Below are positions 28,040-37,124 of a stretch of 64,000 nucleotides of DNA, in pieces. The translations under genes and the position numbers were made by a program. This DNA comes from UBA1563 sp041667115 (GTDB lineage Bacteria; Bacteroidota; Ignavibacteria; Ignavibacteriales; Ignavibacteriaceae): assembly GCA_041667115.1 (NCBI GenBank), contig JBAYFO010000005.1, positions 31,968 to 95,967 of the forward strand. Direction: 5' to 3'. Within the stretch, counting starts at the first letter, position 1. Each line of letters starts with the position of its first letter. The notes below the pieces were generated by a model. That model did not search any database. It was not told where the DNA came from and saw only the letters and a program-made list of their open reading frames with translations.

Positions 28040-28738
28040 ATGGATTCATACGAAATAATAAATTATATCGCTACTTCGAAAAAGAAAACACCGGCTAAAA
28101 TTTACTTACAGGGGAATCTTGCGAAACTAAATTTTGGAGCACTTGAGTTTTTCGGCAGCAATCAATCGGGAATTCTTTTCTGCGAACTTTCTGAATTTGA
28201 AAATTTTTATTCTGTAAATAAAGACTCAATTACAAAATATCGCATCGAAATTGATAGAAGAAACTCCGCAATTCCATTAGCTGATCTAACAAAATATAAC
28301 GCACGTATCGAACCGGGAGCCATAATCAGAGAGCATGTTGCGGTTGGTGATAACTGCGTGATTATGATGGGAGCCGTATTAAATATCGGCGCTGTAATTG
28401 GTGAAAAAACAATGATAGATATGAATGTTGTAGTTGGCGGAAGAGTAATCGTCGGTAAAAATTGTCACATCGGTGCAGGCGCAGTACTTGCGGGAGTGAT
28501 TGAACCGCCAAGCGCTGACCCCGTTGTTGTTGAAGATGATGTTTTGATCGGTGCAAATACCGTGGTGCTAGAAGGCGTTCGTATTGGCAAAGGCGCAGTA
28601 ATCGCCGCCGGCTCCATTGTTGTAAAAGATGTTGAACCTTACAGCGTTATGGCTGGCGTTCCTGCTAAACTTTTAAAAAAAGTGGATGAAAAGACAAGAG
28701 AGAAAACAAAACTGATTGATGAGTTGAGAAATTTGTAA
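28040..28738 (+). CDS. dapH: tetrahydrodipicolinate N-acetyltransferase
   Basis: ATG 28040 is chosen because AAGGA lies five bases upstream and the DapH N-terminal domain (DSYEIINYIATSKKKTP) starts there; an ORF start at 28004 lacks these. It has 232 residues. After the N-domain come left-handed beta-helix hexapeptide repeats (ARIEPGAIIREHVAVGDN onward) with the DMNVVVGGRVIVGKNCHIGAG active-site coil and the AGVIEPPSADPV loop. It acetylates tetrahydrodipicolinate with acetyl-CoA, so this organism uses the acetylase branch. An 8-bp inverted repeat (27981-27988/28003-28010) lies in the gap after dapB. Confidence 0.93.
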   Translation: MDSYEIINYIATSKKKTPAKIYLQGNLAKLNFGALEFFGSNQSGILFCELSEFENFYSVNKDSITKYRIEIDRRNSAIPLADLTKYNARIEPGAIIREHVAVGDNCVIMMGAVLNIGAVIGEKTMIDMNVVVGGRVIVGKNCHIGAGAVLAGVIEPPSADPVVVEDDVLIGANTVVLEGVRIGKGAVIAAGSIVVKDVEPYSVMAGVPAKLLKKVDEKTREKTKLIDELRNL

Positions 28739-28829
28739 ATCCGGTTTTGCCGATAATAACGGAACTATTAAATGAAAATCGGTTGTTTTAATATTAGTAA
28801 AATCAAAAAGAAAATCTGAGAACCTATAA

Positions 28830-30020
28830 ATGAAGATCGTTGTGCAAAAATTCGGCGGTAGTTCTGTTGCCGATACTGATAAAATAAAACGGATCGCGGA
28901 AAAAATCCAGAAACGCGTATTGCAAGGAAACAAACTTGTGGTTGTTGTTTCCGCCATGGGAAAAACAACCGACAACCTGTTAAAACTTGCAAAAGAAATT
29001 TCCACGAAGCCTGATCCGAGGGAGCTGGATATGCTTTTAACAACCGGTGAGCAAATTTCAATTTCACTTTTGGCAATTGCGTTGAATCAATTAAACATAC
29101 GCAGCAAATCGCTTAATGCTTTTCAAGCGGAAATTATGACCACTGGAGATTTTAATGAAGCAAGAATTAAAAATATAAAATCACAAAAAATTTTCGATCT
29201 GCTTGAAGACTTCGATGTGATCACTATCGCCGGTTTTCAAGGGATTAATGAAGAGGGTGATCTCACAACTCTTGGACGCGGTGGCTCTGACACTTCAGCT
29301 GTCGCTCTTGCCGCGGCGCTGCAAGCTCCTTGCGAAATCTACAGCGATGTTGATGGCATCTATACATGCGATCCCCGTTTACATCCAAACGCAAAGAAAT
29401 TAGCGTATGTTACTTATGATGAAATGCTTGAAATGGCTTCACTCGGCGCTAAAGTGCTGCACAGCCGTTCTGTTGAAATAGCTAAAAAATTTGAAATTAC
29501 GCTTTATTGTGCTGCAACTTTTTCAGAAGTAGAAGGAACTTATATTGTGAAAGAAAATATTGAACAACCCGTTGTAACCGGATTAAGTGTTCTGGATAAT
29601 CAAACACAAGTTACGCTTTCCCGTTTGCCGGAAGACTATACGTTGATTCATGAAATTTTTCATAACGTTGCCGAAGAAGGCTTGAACGTTGATATGATCT
29701 CGGTAATTGATGACGACTCCGGCTTAACGGTTTCGTTTACTATTGTTGATGAAAGCAAAGAAGATGTGGAAACCGCTCTGCATCATTCTTTAAAAGATTT
29801 GGAAAAATGGAACATCTCTTATCATCCCGGTTACAGCAAGCTATCTATTGTAGGCGTTGGAATGCGTTCGAGCAGCGGAGTGGCGTCAAAATTTTTCGGT
29901 GCTCTGCAGCATATCCCGATCAAACTTGTTACTACCTCAGAAATAAAAATCTCGTGCCTGATCGAAACTTCCTTTAAACAACATGCGGTAGAATCATTAA
30001 CCAAAGCTTTCGATTTATAG
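28830..30020 (+). CDS. lysC: aspartate kinase
   Basis: A 396-residue monofunctional aspartokinase, first enzyme of the aspartate family. KFGGSSVADTDKIKRIAEKI forms the ATP/aspartate loop. TTLGRGGSDTSAVALAAAL and YSDVDGIYTCDPR belong to the kinase core. Two ACT domains follow (about 265-396) for feedback control by lysine or threonine. Clustering with dap genes suggests the lysine-responsive isozyme; that is inferred. Confidence 0.96.
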   Translation: MKIVVQKFGGSSVADTDKIKRIAEKIQKRVLQGNKLVVVVSAMGKTTDNLLKLAKEISTKPDPRELDMLLTTGEQISISLLAIALNQLNIRSKSLNAFQAEIMTTGDFNEARIKNIKSQKIFDLLEDFDVITIAGFQGINEEGDLTTLGRGGSDTSAVALAAALQAPCEIYSDVDGIYTCDPRLHPNAKKLAYVTYDEMLEMASLGAKVLHSRSVEIAKKFEITLYCAATFSEVEGTYIVKENIEQPVVTGLSVLDNQTQVTLSRLPEDYTLIHEIFHNVAEEGLNVDMISVIDDDSGLTVSFTIVDESKEDVETALHHSLKDLEKWNISYHPGYSKLSIVGVGMRSSSGVASKFFGALQHIPIKLVTTSEIKISCLIETSFKQHAVESLTKAFDL

Positions 30021-30032
30021 AAAGACACTTCA

Positions 30033-31148
30033 TTGCTAATTACTCCAATTGAACTTCGCCATCTCTTGCATCAGAATCCGGAACTTGCGTATCAAGAATT
30101 ACAAACAACGAAATTAATTATTGATAGCATCTCCGCTTTACCCGGTTTTGACAAGCGATTTACTCTTCATACACCGATGCAAACCGGGCTTTTAGTTCAA
30201 TACCAAGTAAACGACGGCGGTTATCTGTTGTTCCGTGCCGACATTGACGCACTCCCGATTCTCGAAGAAACTTCATTCGAGTTCAGATCAAAAAATAAAT
30301 TTATGCACGCGTGCGGACACGATGTGCATACCTCAATTCTTTTCGGTTTAGTTGAATACGTTGCACAAAAAAATATAACTCAAAATATTCTTTTCCTTTT
30401 TCAACCTGCGGAAGAAAGCGGCGGTGGTGCGATGAAATTTTTTGCTACCGGAATTTTTAATCAATTTAAAGTTGAGAAAGCCTTTGCCCTGCACGTTACG
30501 GATGAATTTCCAAAAGGGACTATTGCAAGTACAAACGGGGTTCTCTTTGCTTCTGCTTTGGAAATTGATATCGATTTCATTGGCAAAAGTTCTCACGTAG
30601 CTTTTCCACAGCATGGGAAAAATGCGTTTAACGCCCTCAGACTTTTTCTTGACGCAGTTGATAAAATTCCAAAAGGACTGAATGATGCAACACTAATGGG
30701 TTTCGGTAAAATAGAATCGGGAAGTGTGAGGAATATCGTTCCCGGTAATGCCAGGCTTGAAGGAACAATCCGTGCGTTAACGATGAATAAAACTGATGAA
30801 ATAGCATCACAGTTAAAAACCATTGCTGCCGGAGTTGAACGAATTACGGAAGTTAAAATCAAAGTAGAAAAAGGCGCGCATTACCCCGAAGTTATTGTTG
30901 ACGAAGCTCTCTTTTGCAGTCTTTCAAAAATCTTTTCCGATACATTTACTTTTCTTGACTGCGGTTTTAAAATGACAGGTGAGGACTTCGGCTATATTTC
31001 ACAGCAATATCCTTCATTTATGTTCTGGTTGGGCACTTCTACCGGAGAACATTTTGGGCTGCACAATCCGCAATTTTTACCGGATGACGATGTAATCGGG
31101 ATTGGCATAAATGCATTAAAAGAAATTCTTTTTGCCCAAATCATCTAA
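30033..31148 (+). CDS. M20 amidohydrolase, probable N-acetyl-diaminopimelate deacetylase
   Basis: A 371-residue zinc amidohydrolase of the M20D type. Metal-binding and catalytic motifs are RADIDALPILEE, MHACGHDVHTSI, QPAEESGGGAM, the His of ALHVTDE and the C-terminal GLHNPQFLPDD. The dimerisation lid contains HVAFPQHGKNAFNALR. The start is a TTG 12 bp after lysC. M20D enzymes also include hippurate and IAA-amino-acid hydrolases, but dapH in the same cluster makes N-acetyl-diaminopimelate the likely substrate. The acetyl-DAP aminotransferase, dapF and lysA are not in the window. Confidence 0.87.
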   Translation: MLITPIELRHLLHQNPELAYQELQTTKLIIDSISALPGFDKRFTLHTPMQTGLLVQYQVNDGGYLLFRADIDALPILEETSFEFRSKNKFMHACGHDVHTSILFGLVEYVAQKNITQNILFLFQPAEESGGGAMKFFATGIFNQFKVEKAFALHVTDEFPKGTIASTNGVLFASALEIDIDFIGKSSHVAFPQHGKNAFNALRLFLDAVDKIPKGLNDATLMGFGKIESGSVRNIVPGNARLEGTIRALTMNKTDEIASQLKTIAAGVERITEVKIKVEKGAHYPEVIVDEALFCSLSKIFSDTFTFLDCGFKMTGEDFGYISQQYPSFMFWLGTSTGEHFGLHNPQFLPDDDVIGIGINALKEILFAQII

Positions 31149-31168
31149 ATTTTCTTCAAAAAAAACAG

Positions 31169-31198
31169 TTGACACTCTTTTGGTTTTTTCGTTATATT
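31169..31198 (+). promoter_or_regulatory. sigma-70-like promoter of the CBS-domain gene
   Basis: TTGACA (31169-31174) is separated by 18 bp from TATATT (31193-31198), or by 17 bp from TTATAT, 44 bp before the CBS gene start. This is the clearest housekeeping-type promoter in the window. It implies that the CBS gene is transcribed independently of the lysine cluster. Confidence 0.6.
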
Positions 31199-31241
31199 GA
31201 GTCAAGCAAACATTCATTACTCTCAATAAATCAGAGGTAAC

Positions 31242-31676
31242 ATGAAAACGGTTCAACAAATTCTATCAAAAAAAGGGAACGAGATTTTCTCGATTACTCC
31301 CGATTCCACAATGTACGATGCCCTAAAACTTATGGCGGATAAAGATGTGGGAGCGCTTTTAGTTCTTGCGGATGATAAAGTTCTCGGAATTGTTTCCGAA
31401 CGGGATTATGCCCGAAAAATTATTCTGAAAGGAAAACTCAGCCGGGAGACCTCCGTTAGTGAGATAATGACAGCGAAGGTTGTAAGTGTTACCCCAACAA
31501 CGCATGTTGATAATTGCATGGAAATTATGATAGAAAAACATATCCGCCATCTTCCCGTTGAAGAGAACGGAAAGCTCGTCGGACTTATTTCCATTGGTGA
31601 TGTAGTAAAAGCAGTTATTGATGAAGAAGAATTTGTTATCGAACAGCTGACGAGTTATATCAAAGGTTCGCACTAA
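31242..31676 (+). CDS. CBS-domain pair protein
   Basis: A 144-residue soluble protein made of one Bateman module. CBS1 is about 8-65 (TPDSTMYDALKLMADKDVGALLV ... GIVSERDYARKI) and CBS2 about 73-130 (VTPTTHVDNCMEIMIEKHIRHLPV ... GLISIGDVVKAVI). It binds adenylates in the family's known role, but the target is unknown. It has AGAGGTAA upstream, its own promoter, and a terminator that includes its stop codon. Confidence 0.93.
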   Translation: MKTVQQILSKKGNEIFSITPDSTMYDALKLMADKDVGALLVLADDKVLGIVSERDYARKIILKGKLSRETSVSEIMTAKVVSVTPTTHVDNCMEIMIEKHIRHLPVEENGKLVGLISIGDVVKAVIDEEEFVIEQLTSYIKGSH

Positions 31677-31692
31677 ACGGCGAACCTTTTTC
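31662..31692. terminator. bidirectional terminator after the CBS gene
   Basis: AAAGGTTCGC and GCGAACCTTT form a perfect 10-bp stem around an 8-nt loop, followed by T residues. The loop holds the CBS stop codon. The stem's own A run gives a T run on the minus strand, so it can also end the T9SS gene converging from the right, whose stop is at 31701. Confidence 0.82.
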
Positions 31693-31700
31693 ATTTCTTT

Positions 31701-33632
31701 TTATTTCATCAGAATAAACTTTTTTGTCTGAACAAAATTACCGGCTTGTAAACGGTAAAAGTAGATGCCGCTGCAGAGTTGTTGGTTGTTAGTGGTTCGT
31801 TGTGCGTTGAAATTGATTTTATAGAAACCAGCATTCTGTTCTTCATTAACTAAAATTGCAACTTCATTTCCTAGAATATCAAAAACTTTCAAACTTACTT
31901 TACCGCTTACCGGAATCTGATAACTAATGGTCGTCTCCGGGTTAAAGGGATTGGGATAATTCTGTGACAAAGAAAAATCGCTTGGTGTGTATTTATTTTC
32001 TTCTGCTATTCCAACAACTTGAGAAGTGTCCCCCATAACTTTTCCATTAATTATGCATCCTTTAAGCCAATAGTTGATATACCCAACATCAAATCCAGCT
32101 AACATGGAATCTAACCCAATTCCTTTTGTTAGTGAATAAATTGAATAATATAATGTGTTTGGCAAGTGAAAAATTTTTCTGTCAAGAATTTGACTTGCAA
32201 AACTGAGCTGATGGTTTTCTTGATAAATAACTTCCGGTGTATTTTGCCCATAGTAACGATATAACTCTAATGTATCACCGGGTTCCGCCGTAAGATCATC
32301 AATTATAAAATCTTTTGGAGCGCCGTCAATAGAATCGTATCGAAAAACTTTACCTGTCGCACTATCAATCCGTTCAAAAAAATACTCAGTATGCCAAGGT
32401 GGACTATAAAGAAATTCTTTTTGTGCAATAACGGAGTAGTTTTGTTGATTCGACAAAAGGGTGTCCCCTATAACTTCTCGTGTCATTATTCCTTTATCCT
32501 CATTCCAGCGATTTGAATGATAATCAGTTTTAAAAATATTGAATATCCATTTGCTCCCAATTGCTAGTGGATAATACGATAAGACTTCTGGTGAAATCGG
32601 TAGCGATTTAAAAATTTTCATCCCGCTCGAAGTTATTTCATAAAGATTGTACTTGGTCGCGGCATAAAGAATATCTGTTCCGGACTTTTTATAAATGCCG
32701 ACGATGTTTTTATCGAGCCTTTCAAAGAATGAGAAAGTTTTTCCGTAATCGGAAGAAACGTAGATATTTTTCCCTTCCGCAAGATAGATCGTGCCGGAGA
32801 GAGATTGATCGAACGAAATAAAAACCTTCCGGTCCGATTCCCAAATCTTTTTCCACGAAAACGCATTTCCGTTTTGATCGGAGACGGAGATAGAAGAGGA
32901 GCCATCATATTCATTTGAGCATCCATAAATGTGCGTCCCATCTATATCATAATAAAACCTTGAATTTCCATTCCATGTAGCTGTATCAACTTCGGTGTAA
33001 GTGTTTCCGGTATCAAGAGATTTCACCAAATGATTATCTTTTAATCCAAACATTAATTTATCATCTTGTGGGAAAGCGGAGAGAAAGCAAAAGTCTTTCG
33101 AATCAGAAAAGCCGGTGGAGAAATCATATGCTGGCCAGGTAAGTCCACCATCATAACTTATAATCATTCTGTCCAGCGAGTTTGCAAAAACTTTTTGGGG
33201 ATTTTGTTTTGAAACTTCAATCCTACCGAATGCCAAAGACCAATAACTGAATACTGACCCAACATCAGACTTATAGATATATCCATACGATTCAACTGCG
33301 CCATTCAAACCACAATAAATATATTCATACGGGTTACCGTTAAAAAAAGAAATGTCGCTTACGCTTTGGTAGAATTCTGTTGAGGGATTAAAGTGCCAGT
33401 AATCGGGGGCAATAAGTGTATCTTTGTTTTTATTCACATCATAGCGGTAGATACCATTTTCTTCGGACGTACCGCTTTCCGCTTTACTTAGATAATACTT
33501 CCGGTAAAGAAGTTGTGTAGTTCCCTCTTTATCTTCCAGACCATCTAATGAATTAAAAGTATAAAACCGCCCCTGTGAAAATATCTGCAGTGAACAAAGA
33601 AGAGAAAGAATAATAATTAGTACTGTCTTCAC
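31701..33632 (-). CDS. T9SS-exported propeller-like protein
   Basis: A 643-residue secreted protein. The signal peptide (about 1-20) ends in IFSQG. The N-terminal ~350 residues carry repeated photosystem/BNR-like blades (ISYDGGLTWP, KSLDTGNTYTEV, VSSDYGKTFSFF). Then comes a domain opening with YYPLAIGSKWIFNIF that is shared with the protein encoded at 37933-40014. The C-terminal ~85 residues are a type A T9SS sorting module (QNYPNPFNPETTISY, VFDILGNEVAILVNEE, KKFILMK). It is expected at the cell surface or released. No enzymatic motif is visible. Confidence 0.85.
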   Translation of the reverse strand: MKTVLIIILSLLCSLQIFSQGRFYTFNSLDGLEDKEGTTQLLYRKYYLSKAESGTSEENGIYRYDVNKNKDTLIAPDYWHFNPSTEFYQSVSDISFFNGNPYEYIYCGLNGAVESYGYIYKSDVGSVFSYWSLAFGRIEVSKQNPQKVFANSLDRMIISYDGGLTWPAYDFSTGFSDSKDFCFLSAFPQDDKLMFGLKDNHLVKSLDTGNTYTEVDTATWNGNSRFYYDIDGTHIYGCSNEYDGSSSISVSDQNGNAFSWKKIWESDRKVFISFDQSLSGTIYLAEGKNIYVSSDYGKTFSFFERLDKNIVGIYKKSGTDILYAATKYNLYEITSSGMKIFKSLPISPEVLSYYPLAIGSKWIFNIFKTDYHSNRWNEDKGIMTREVIGDTLLSNQQNYSVIAQKEFLYSPPWHTEYFFERIDSATGKVFRYDSIDGAPKDFIIDDLTAEPGDTLELYRYYGQNTPEVIYQENHQLSFASQILDRKIFHLPNTLYYSIYSLTKGIGLDSMLAGFDVGYINYWLKGCIINGKVMGDTSQVVGIAEENKYTPSDFSLSQNYPNPFNPETTISYQIPVSGKVSLKVFDILGNEVAILVNEEQNAGFYKINFNAQRTTNNQQLCSGIYFYRLQAGNFVQTKKFILMK

Positions 33633-33717
33633 TAAAACCTCCGTTTTTCGTTACTGCAAATTAAATGATTTGCTCTTTGAAAGTCAACTTTATGTCCTCC
33701 ATCTCTAAGAAGTTGTT

Positions 33718-36700
33718 TTAGTTCTTGATCTGCGCTTTCTGCAACGCTTCAAAATATCTCTTGATCAACTCTTCGTAATCTTTCGTGTAGCCTTCGCGGT
33801 AAAGATTATTAAGTTCATCCTTCAAATTATCTTTTCCTTTTTGCTTTGCTAAATTAAGCTCTCCGGGCGAAGTGCGCTGCCCGGCAGTACCGCTTTTTGA
33901 TTCCCGTTCTTTTTCAAAATCTCTTTCGTTCATCGAACGTTGCGCGTCAAGTAAGCGAGAGAGAATGCGCTCCTGTTTTTGGATAATCTCGTCCGATAAT
34001 TTTTCCGATTTCATACCGGTAATCACTTCCTGCATTTGCTTTAACGTTTCGTCCAGGTTGGAAGGGATTTTTTTCGATTGCCCGCTTTCCTTCGCTTCGC
34101 GGTTCAGTTCATCTAACGATTTTTTAATCATCTCTTGTTGTTGCGCAAGACGTTGTAATTGTCCTTGCTGCTCGGGAGTAAGTTGTCCGTTCATTCCTTG
34201 TTGCAGCATTTGCGTCATATTATTTAAGCTCATTTGCTGCCCAGACATTTGTTGAAGCTGCTGCATCAACGACATCATTCCGCTGCCCCCCTGCCCGCCG
34301 TTCTGCATCATCTGATCCATCATATTTTTCATCATCATCGCCGCTTGATTCAGCGACGACATTGCTTCGGATTGCCCGGCGATTGTTTGAGATTGGTTTC
34401 TACTTTGCATTCCATCAAGCGCGTTATCCATTTGTTTATGTGCGTTCCCGAGCGCTTTTCCCATTTCGGGCGTAATGGCAAAAGTTTTTTGAGAAAGTTG
34501 ATTTATTTGTGATAAAACTTTTTCAAGGTTGCTTTTGATTTCATCTTGCGCAACCGCTTGTTTATTCATTTGAGATGATTGGAAATTATCTTGACTACTT
34601 TTCTTTGCTTCTTCCTGATCCTTAGAAAGAGTAATAATATTGTTCAGCGATTTCATCAAGTTGGCAAAAACTTCCATTTGATTTTGCTGTTCCATTTCCT
34701 TCTGGAGTTTTTGCATTTTTTGTTTCATCCCTTGCATGTTTTGCGAGAGTTTCATCTGTTTTTGTTTTGCCTTTTGTTTTTCCCCTTTTTGAATATCGCT
34801 GGAAGCTTGCTCTGCAAGCTGCTTGTTTTTCTGATCTTCCATTTCCTGTTGAAGTTTTTCAACTTCTTCTTTCGGCATATCTTTCATTTCGTTCATCAAC
34901 TTTTCCAATTGCTTCAGTTCATCTTTCATCTTTTGAACGTCGTCGGAAAGCTGTTCTTGCTGTTTAGCCGCGTCATCACGCTGATTTTTATTTTCAAGAT
35001 CAGACTGTTCTGTTTTTTGTTGAAGATCATTTTGTTTTTTTGAAACATCTTCGGTGCGCTTTACAAGCTGGTCTATCTTCTGTTCAACCTGCACCCGTTT
35101 TAATAAATTGAGCGTCCGTTCAATTCCCTTGCGGAAAGATTCTTCATCGAACTGCATATTATCAAGCGCCTGCTGGATTTGCTTACGATCAAGCGATTGT
35201 AGTTTCTCCTGAAGTTTCTCCATCGCTTTTTTCATTTCGTCGCTGGAAAATTCATCGAACATTTTTTGCAGTTCCATAAATTTGTCAAGCGTTTCTTTGC
35301 TTAGCAGATTATGCTTTTGCAGTTCATCTTTATTCTCGGAAAAATCTTTTTTGATCTCCTCGGCTTTTTTTTGGAGCTCTTCAAACTTGTTCAGCGTTTG
35401 TTCAATCTTTTGTTTTTCTTCCCAGGTAATTTCTTTTTTGTCCTGCTTCAATTCCTTATTGATCTTATCCAAATCTTTTTTCAAATCTTCAGCTTCTTTT
35501 AGCGTTTTCTTCAAGTCATGTTCAACTTGATCCTGCTTTTTATCCGTCTTTGCTAAAATTTCATCAAGAGAGGGAAACCGTACGGTAAAGCTGCTTGTTT
35601 TAGTTGATTTCGGTCCGCTTATATTATCGTTATCAAAAATTTCTAAAAAATAAGTATACACATCTTCGGTCGCAAGCGACATTGGCGAAAGGTTCCAAAT
35701 GTAGCGGACTTCCTGCTCAACGTTTTCTTTTGTAATCGGAATTTCAATTGATTGATATTTTTCCTGAGGCGGCTCATACCTTGATGCTGAAAGCCTGTAA
35801 TGAAGCAACAGTTTTGTAAATCCAAAATCATCTGCAAGTGAAAGCAGCAATGGTAACCTCTGATCGTCGCCCAAATCGATATTTTTATTTGGCGAAAGAA
35901 TATTGATCGAAGGAGCGGCATCACTTTGAAGCTTAATCGAATAGGTTACCGGCGAGGTATTCCGGTTTTCGAACTCATCTTCAATTAATATTTGATAATT
36001 CTTTTCCTGCCTTGCAGAAAATGAAAGAGATGCATTAACACCGGAAGTATTCATTTTCAAATTCGTTGAATCATCAAAGGACAAAAACGCGTTCTTTAAA
36101 ATTTTGGTGGACTGCAATCTAAAAGAAACGGTACTGCCGAAGAGTGTTGAAACATTTCCATTGTCCTGCAACTGCACCGAAGGAAGTTTGCTGTATGCGG
36201 GTGGCGTAATGGTTAGCGAAAATGATTGCAGAACCGGTTTATCAACTACTTCAATTATAAATTTTTCGCTTTCGATTCCGTCGGCGGAGCAATAATATTC
36301 CGTCTTGTTCCGTACTCCGGAAAAGAGAAAAGAGAAATTGCCGGTTGAATCGGCAGTGAGATTTTCTGAGGTGAATTTTGTTTCCGTCTCATCCTTAAAT
36401 TGAAGAGATATTGATTTGGGTGCGTTCCATTTCAAAAGATTGTTTCCCGAAAGAGAAACAGAAACAATTACATCCGCTCCTTTTGTAATTTTTGTGTTTC
36501 CCGGCGAAACAACAAAATAAAATTTTTGCGGCGGAAGAAATTCGGTACGGTAATCGAAAAACCTTTGTGCCGCTTGTTGAAAATTTTGGAAAGAGATCAA
36601 CGATACAATAAAAATGAGAAGCGAAACGAAGAAGTATTTCATCTGCCGTTTCGGCAGCTCAAAGGTAAGCGCAGAAGAAAAATTTACCGGTTCAACTTTT

Positions 36701-37122
36701 TTATAAATTGATGAAAATGCTGCGAGCGCCAGCTCCTGCGAAAAGAGAAAACTTTCTCTCTCTCTAAAAAGCTGAAGCGAGTTGAGCAAATCATCTTTTA
36801 TAGAAGGGAAAAACCTTCCAACCCTTTCCGCTGCCCTGCTGTGTTCGTTCTCTTTGTACGATATATATTCTTTAATAGCCGGTAAAACAACTATCATAAT
36901 GGTTGAACCAATTGCGATAACTGAAAAAGAAAAGAATAAAATCGTGCGAACTGTTGATGAAAACCTGAAGAGAAGTTCTACCGCTATCAATGTGAATAAT
37001 AAAATAATTATTCCGGCTGCGGCAATCTGAAGTTTTGTTAACGCAGAAATGAACAAGTTTTTTTGTGCAAACTGTTCTAACTTTTTTTCTATCGCGTTAT
37101 AATGTGTTGAATCGAATTTCAT
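33718..37122 (-). CDS. large membrane-anchored coiled-coil protein, DUF4175-like
   Basis: ATG 37122 gives 1134 residues (an in-frame TTG at 37143 lies inside the upstream gene). Two adjacent membrane helices (about 28-82) and a third near 160-180 precede a periplasmic beta-rich region with Ig-like or stalk segments (about 190-500). A very long Lys/Glu/Gln-rich coiled coil follows (about 530-790). The end is Met/Gln/Asn-rich (GGQGGSGMMSLMQQLQQM and similar). This layout matches DUF4175-family proteins. It lies two bases after the DUF4159 gene, a pairing also found in relatives. A structural envelope role is plausible; the function is unknown. Confidence 0.75.
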   Translation of the reverse strand: MKFDSTHYNAIEKKLEQFAQKNLFISALTKLQIAAAGIIILLFTLIAVELLFRFSSTVRTILFFSFSVIAIGSTIMIVVLPAIKEYISYKENEHSRAAERVGRFFPSIKDDLLNSLQLFRERESFLFSQELALAAFSSIYKKVEPVNFSSALTFELPKRQMKYFFVSLLIFIVSLISFQNFQQAAQRFFDYRTEFLPPQKFYFVVSPGNTKITKGADVIVSVSLSGNNLLKWNAPKSISLQFKDETETKFTSENLTADSTGNFSFLFSGVRNKTEYYCSADGIESEKFIIEVVDKPVLQSFSLTITPPAYSKLPSVQLQDNGNVSTLFGSTVSFRLQSTKILKNAFLSFDDSTNLKMNTSGVNASLSFSARQEKNYQILIEDEFENRNTSPVTYSIKLQSDAAPSINILSPNKNIDLGDDQRLPLLLSLADDFGFTKLLLHYRLSASRYEPPQEKYQSIEIPITKENVEQEVRYIWNLSPMSLATEDVYTYFLEIFDNDNISGPKSTKTSSFTVRFPSLDEILAKTDKKQDQVEHDLKKTLKEAEDLKKDLDKINKELKQDKKEITWEEKQKIEQTLNKFEELQKKAEEIKKDFSENKDELQKHNLLSKETLDKFMELQKMFDEFSSDEMKKAMEKLQEKLQSLDRKQIQQALDNMQFDEESFRKGIERTLNLLKRVQVEQKIDQLVKRTEDVSKKQNDLQQKTEQSDLENKNQRDDAAKQQEQLSDDVQKMKDELKQLEKLMNEMKDMPKEEVEKLQQEMEDQKNKQLAEQASSDIQKGEKQKAKQKQMKLSQNMQGMKQKMQKLQKEMEQQNQMEVFANLMKSLNNIITLSKDQEEAKKSSQDNFQSSQMNKQAVAQDEIKSNLEKVLSQINQLSQKTFAITPEMGKALGNAHKQMDNALDGMQSRNQSQTIAGQSEAMSSLNQAAMMMKNMMDQMMQNGGQGGSGMMSLMQQLQQMSGQQMSLNNMTQMLQQGMNGQLTPEQQGQLQRLAQQQEMIKKSLDELNREAKESGQSKKIPSNLDETLKQMQEVITGMKSEKLSDEIIQKQERILSRLLDAQRSMNERDFEKERESKSGTAGQRTSPGELNLAKQKGKDNLKDELNNLYREGYTKDYEELIKRYFEALQKAQIKN

Positions 37123-37124
37123 AA

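Noticed and set aside
31359..31694. Minus-strand 111-codon ORF over the CBS gene
   Set aside because: It lies opposite a well-conserved CBS protein that has its own promoter and ribosome-binding site, and its translation has no family features.
34579..35043. Hydrophobic plus-strand ORFs opposite the DUF4175-like gene
   Set aside because: They are antisense shadows of the Lys/Glu/Gln-rich coiled coil, whose complement reads as Phe/Leu codons. The minus-strand frame is continuous and family-like.
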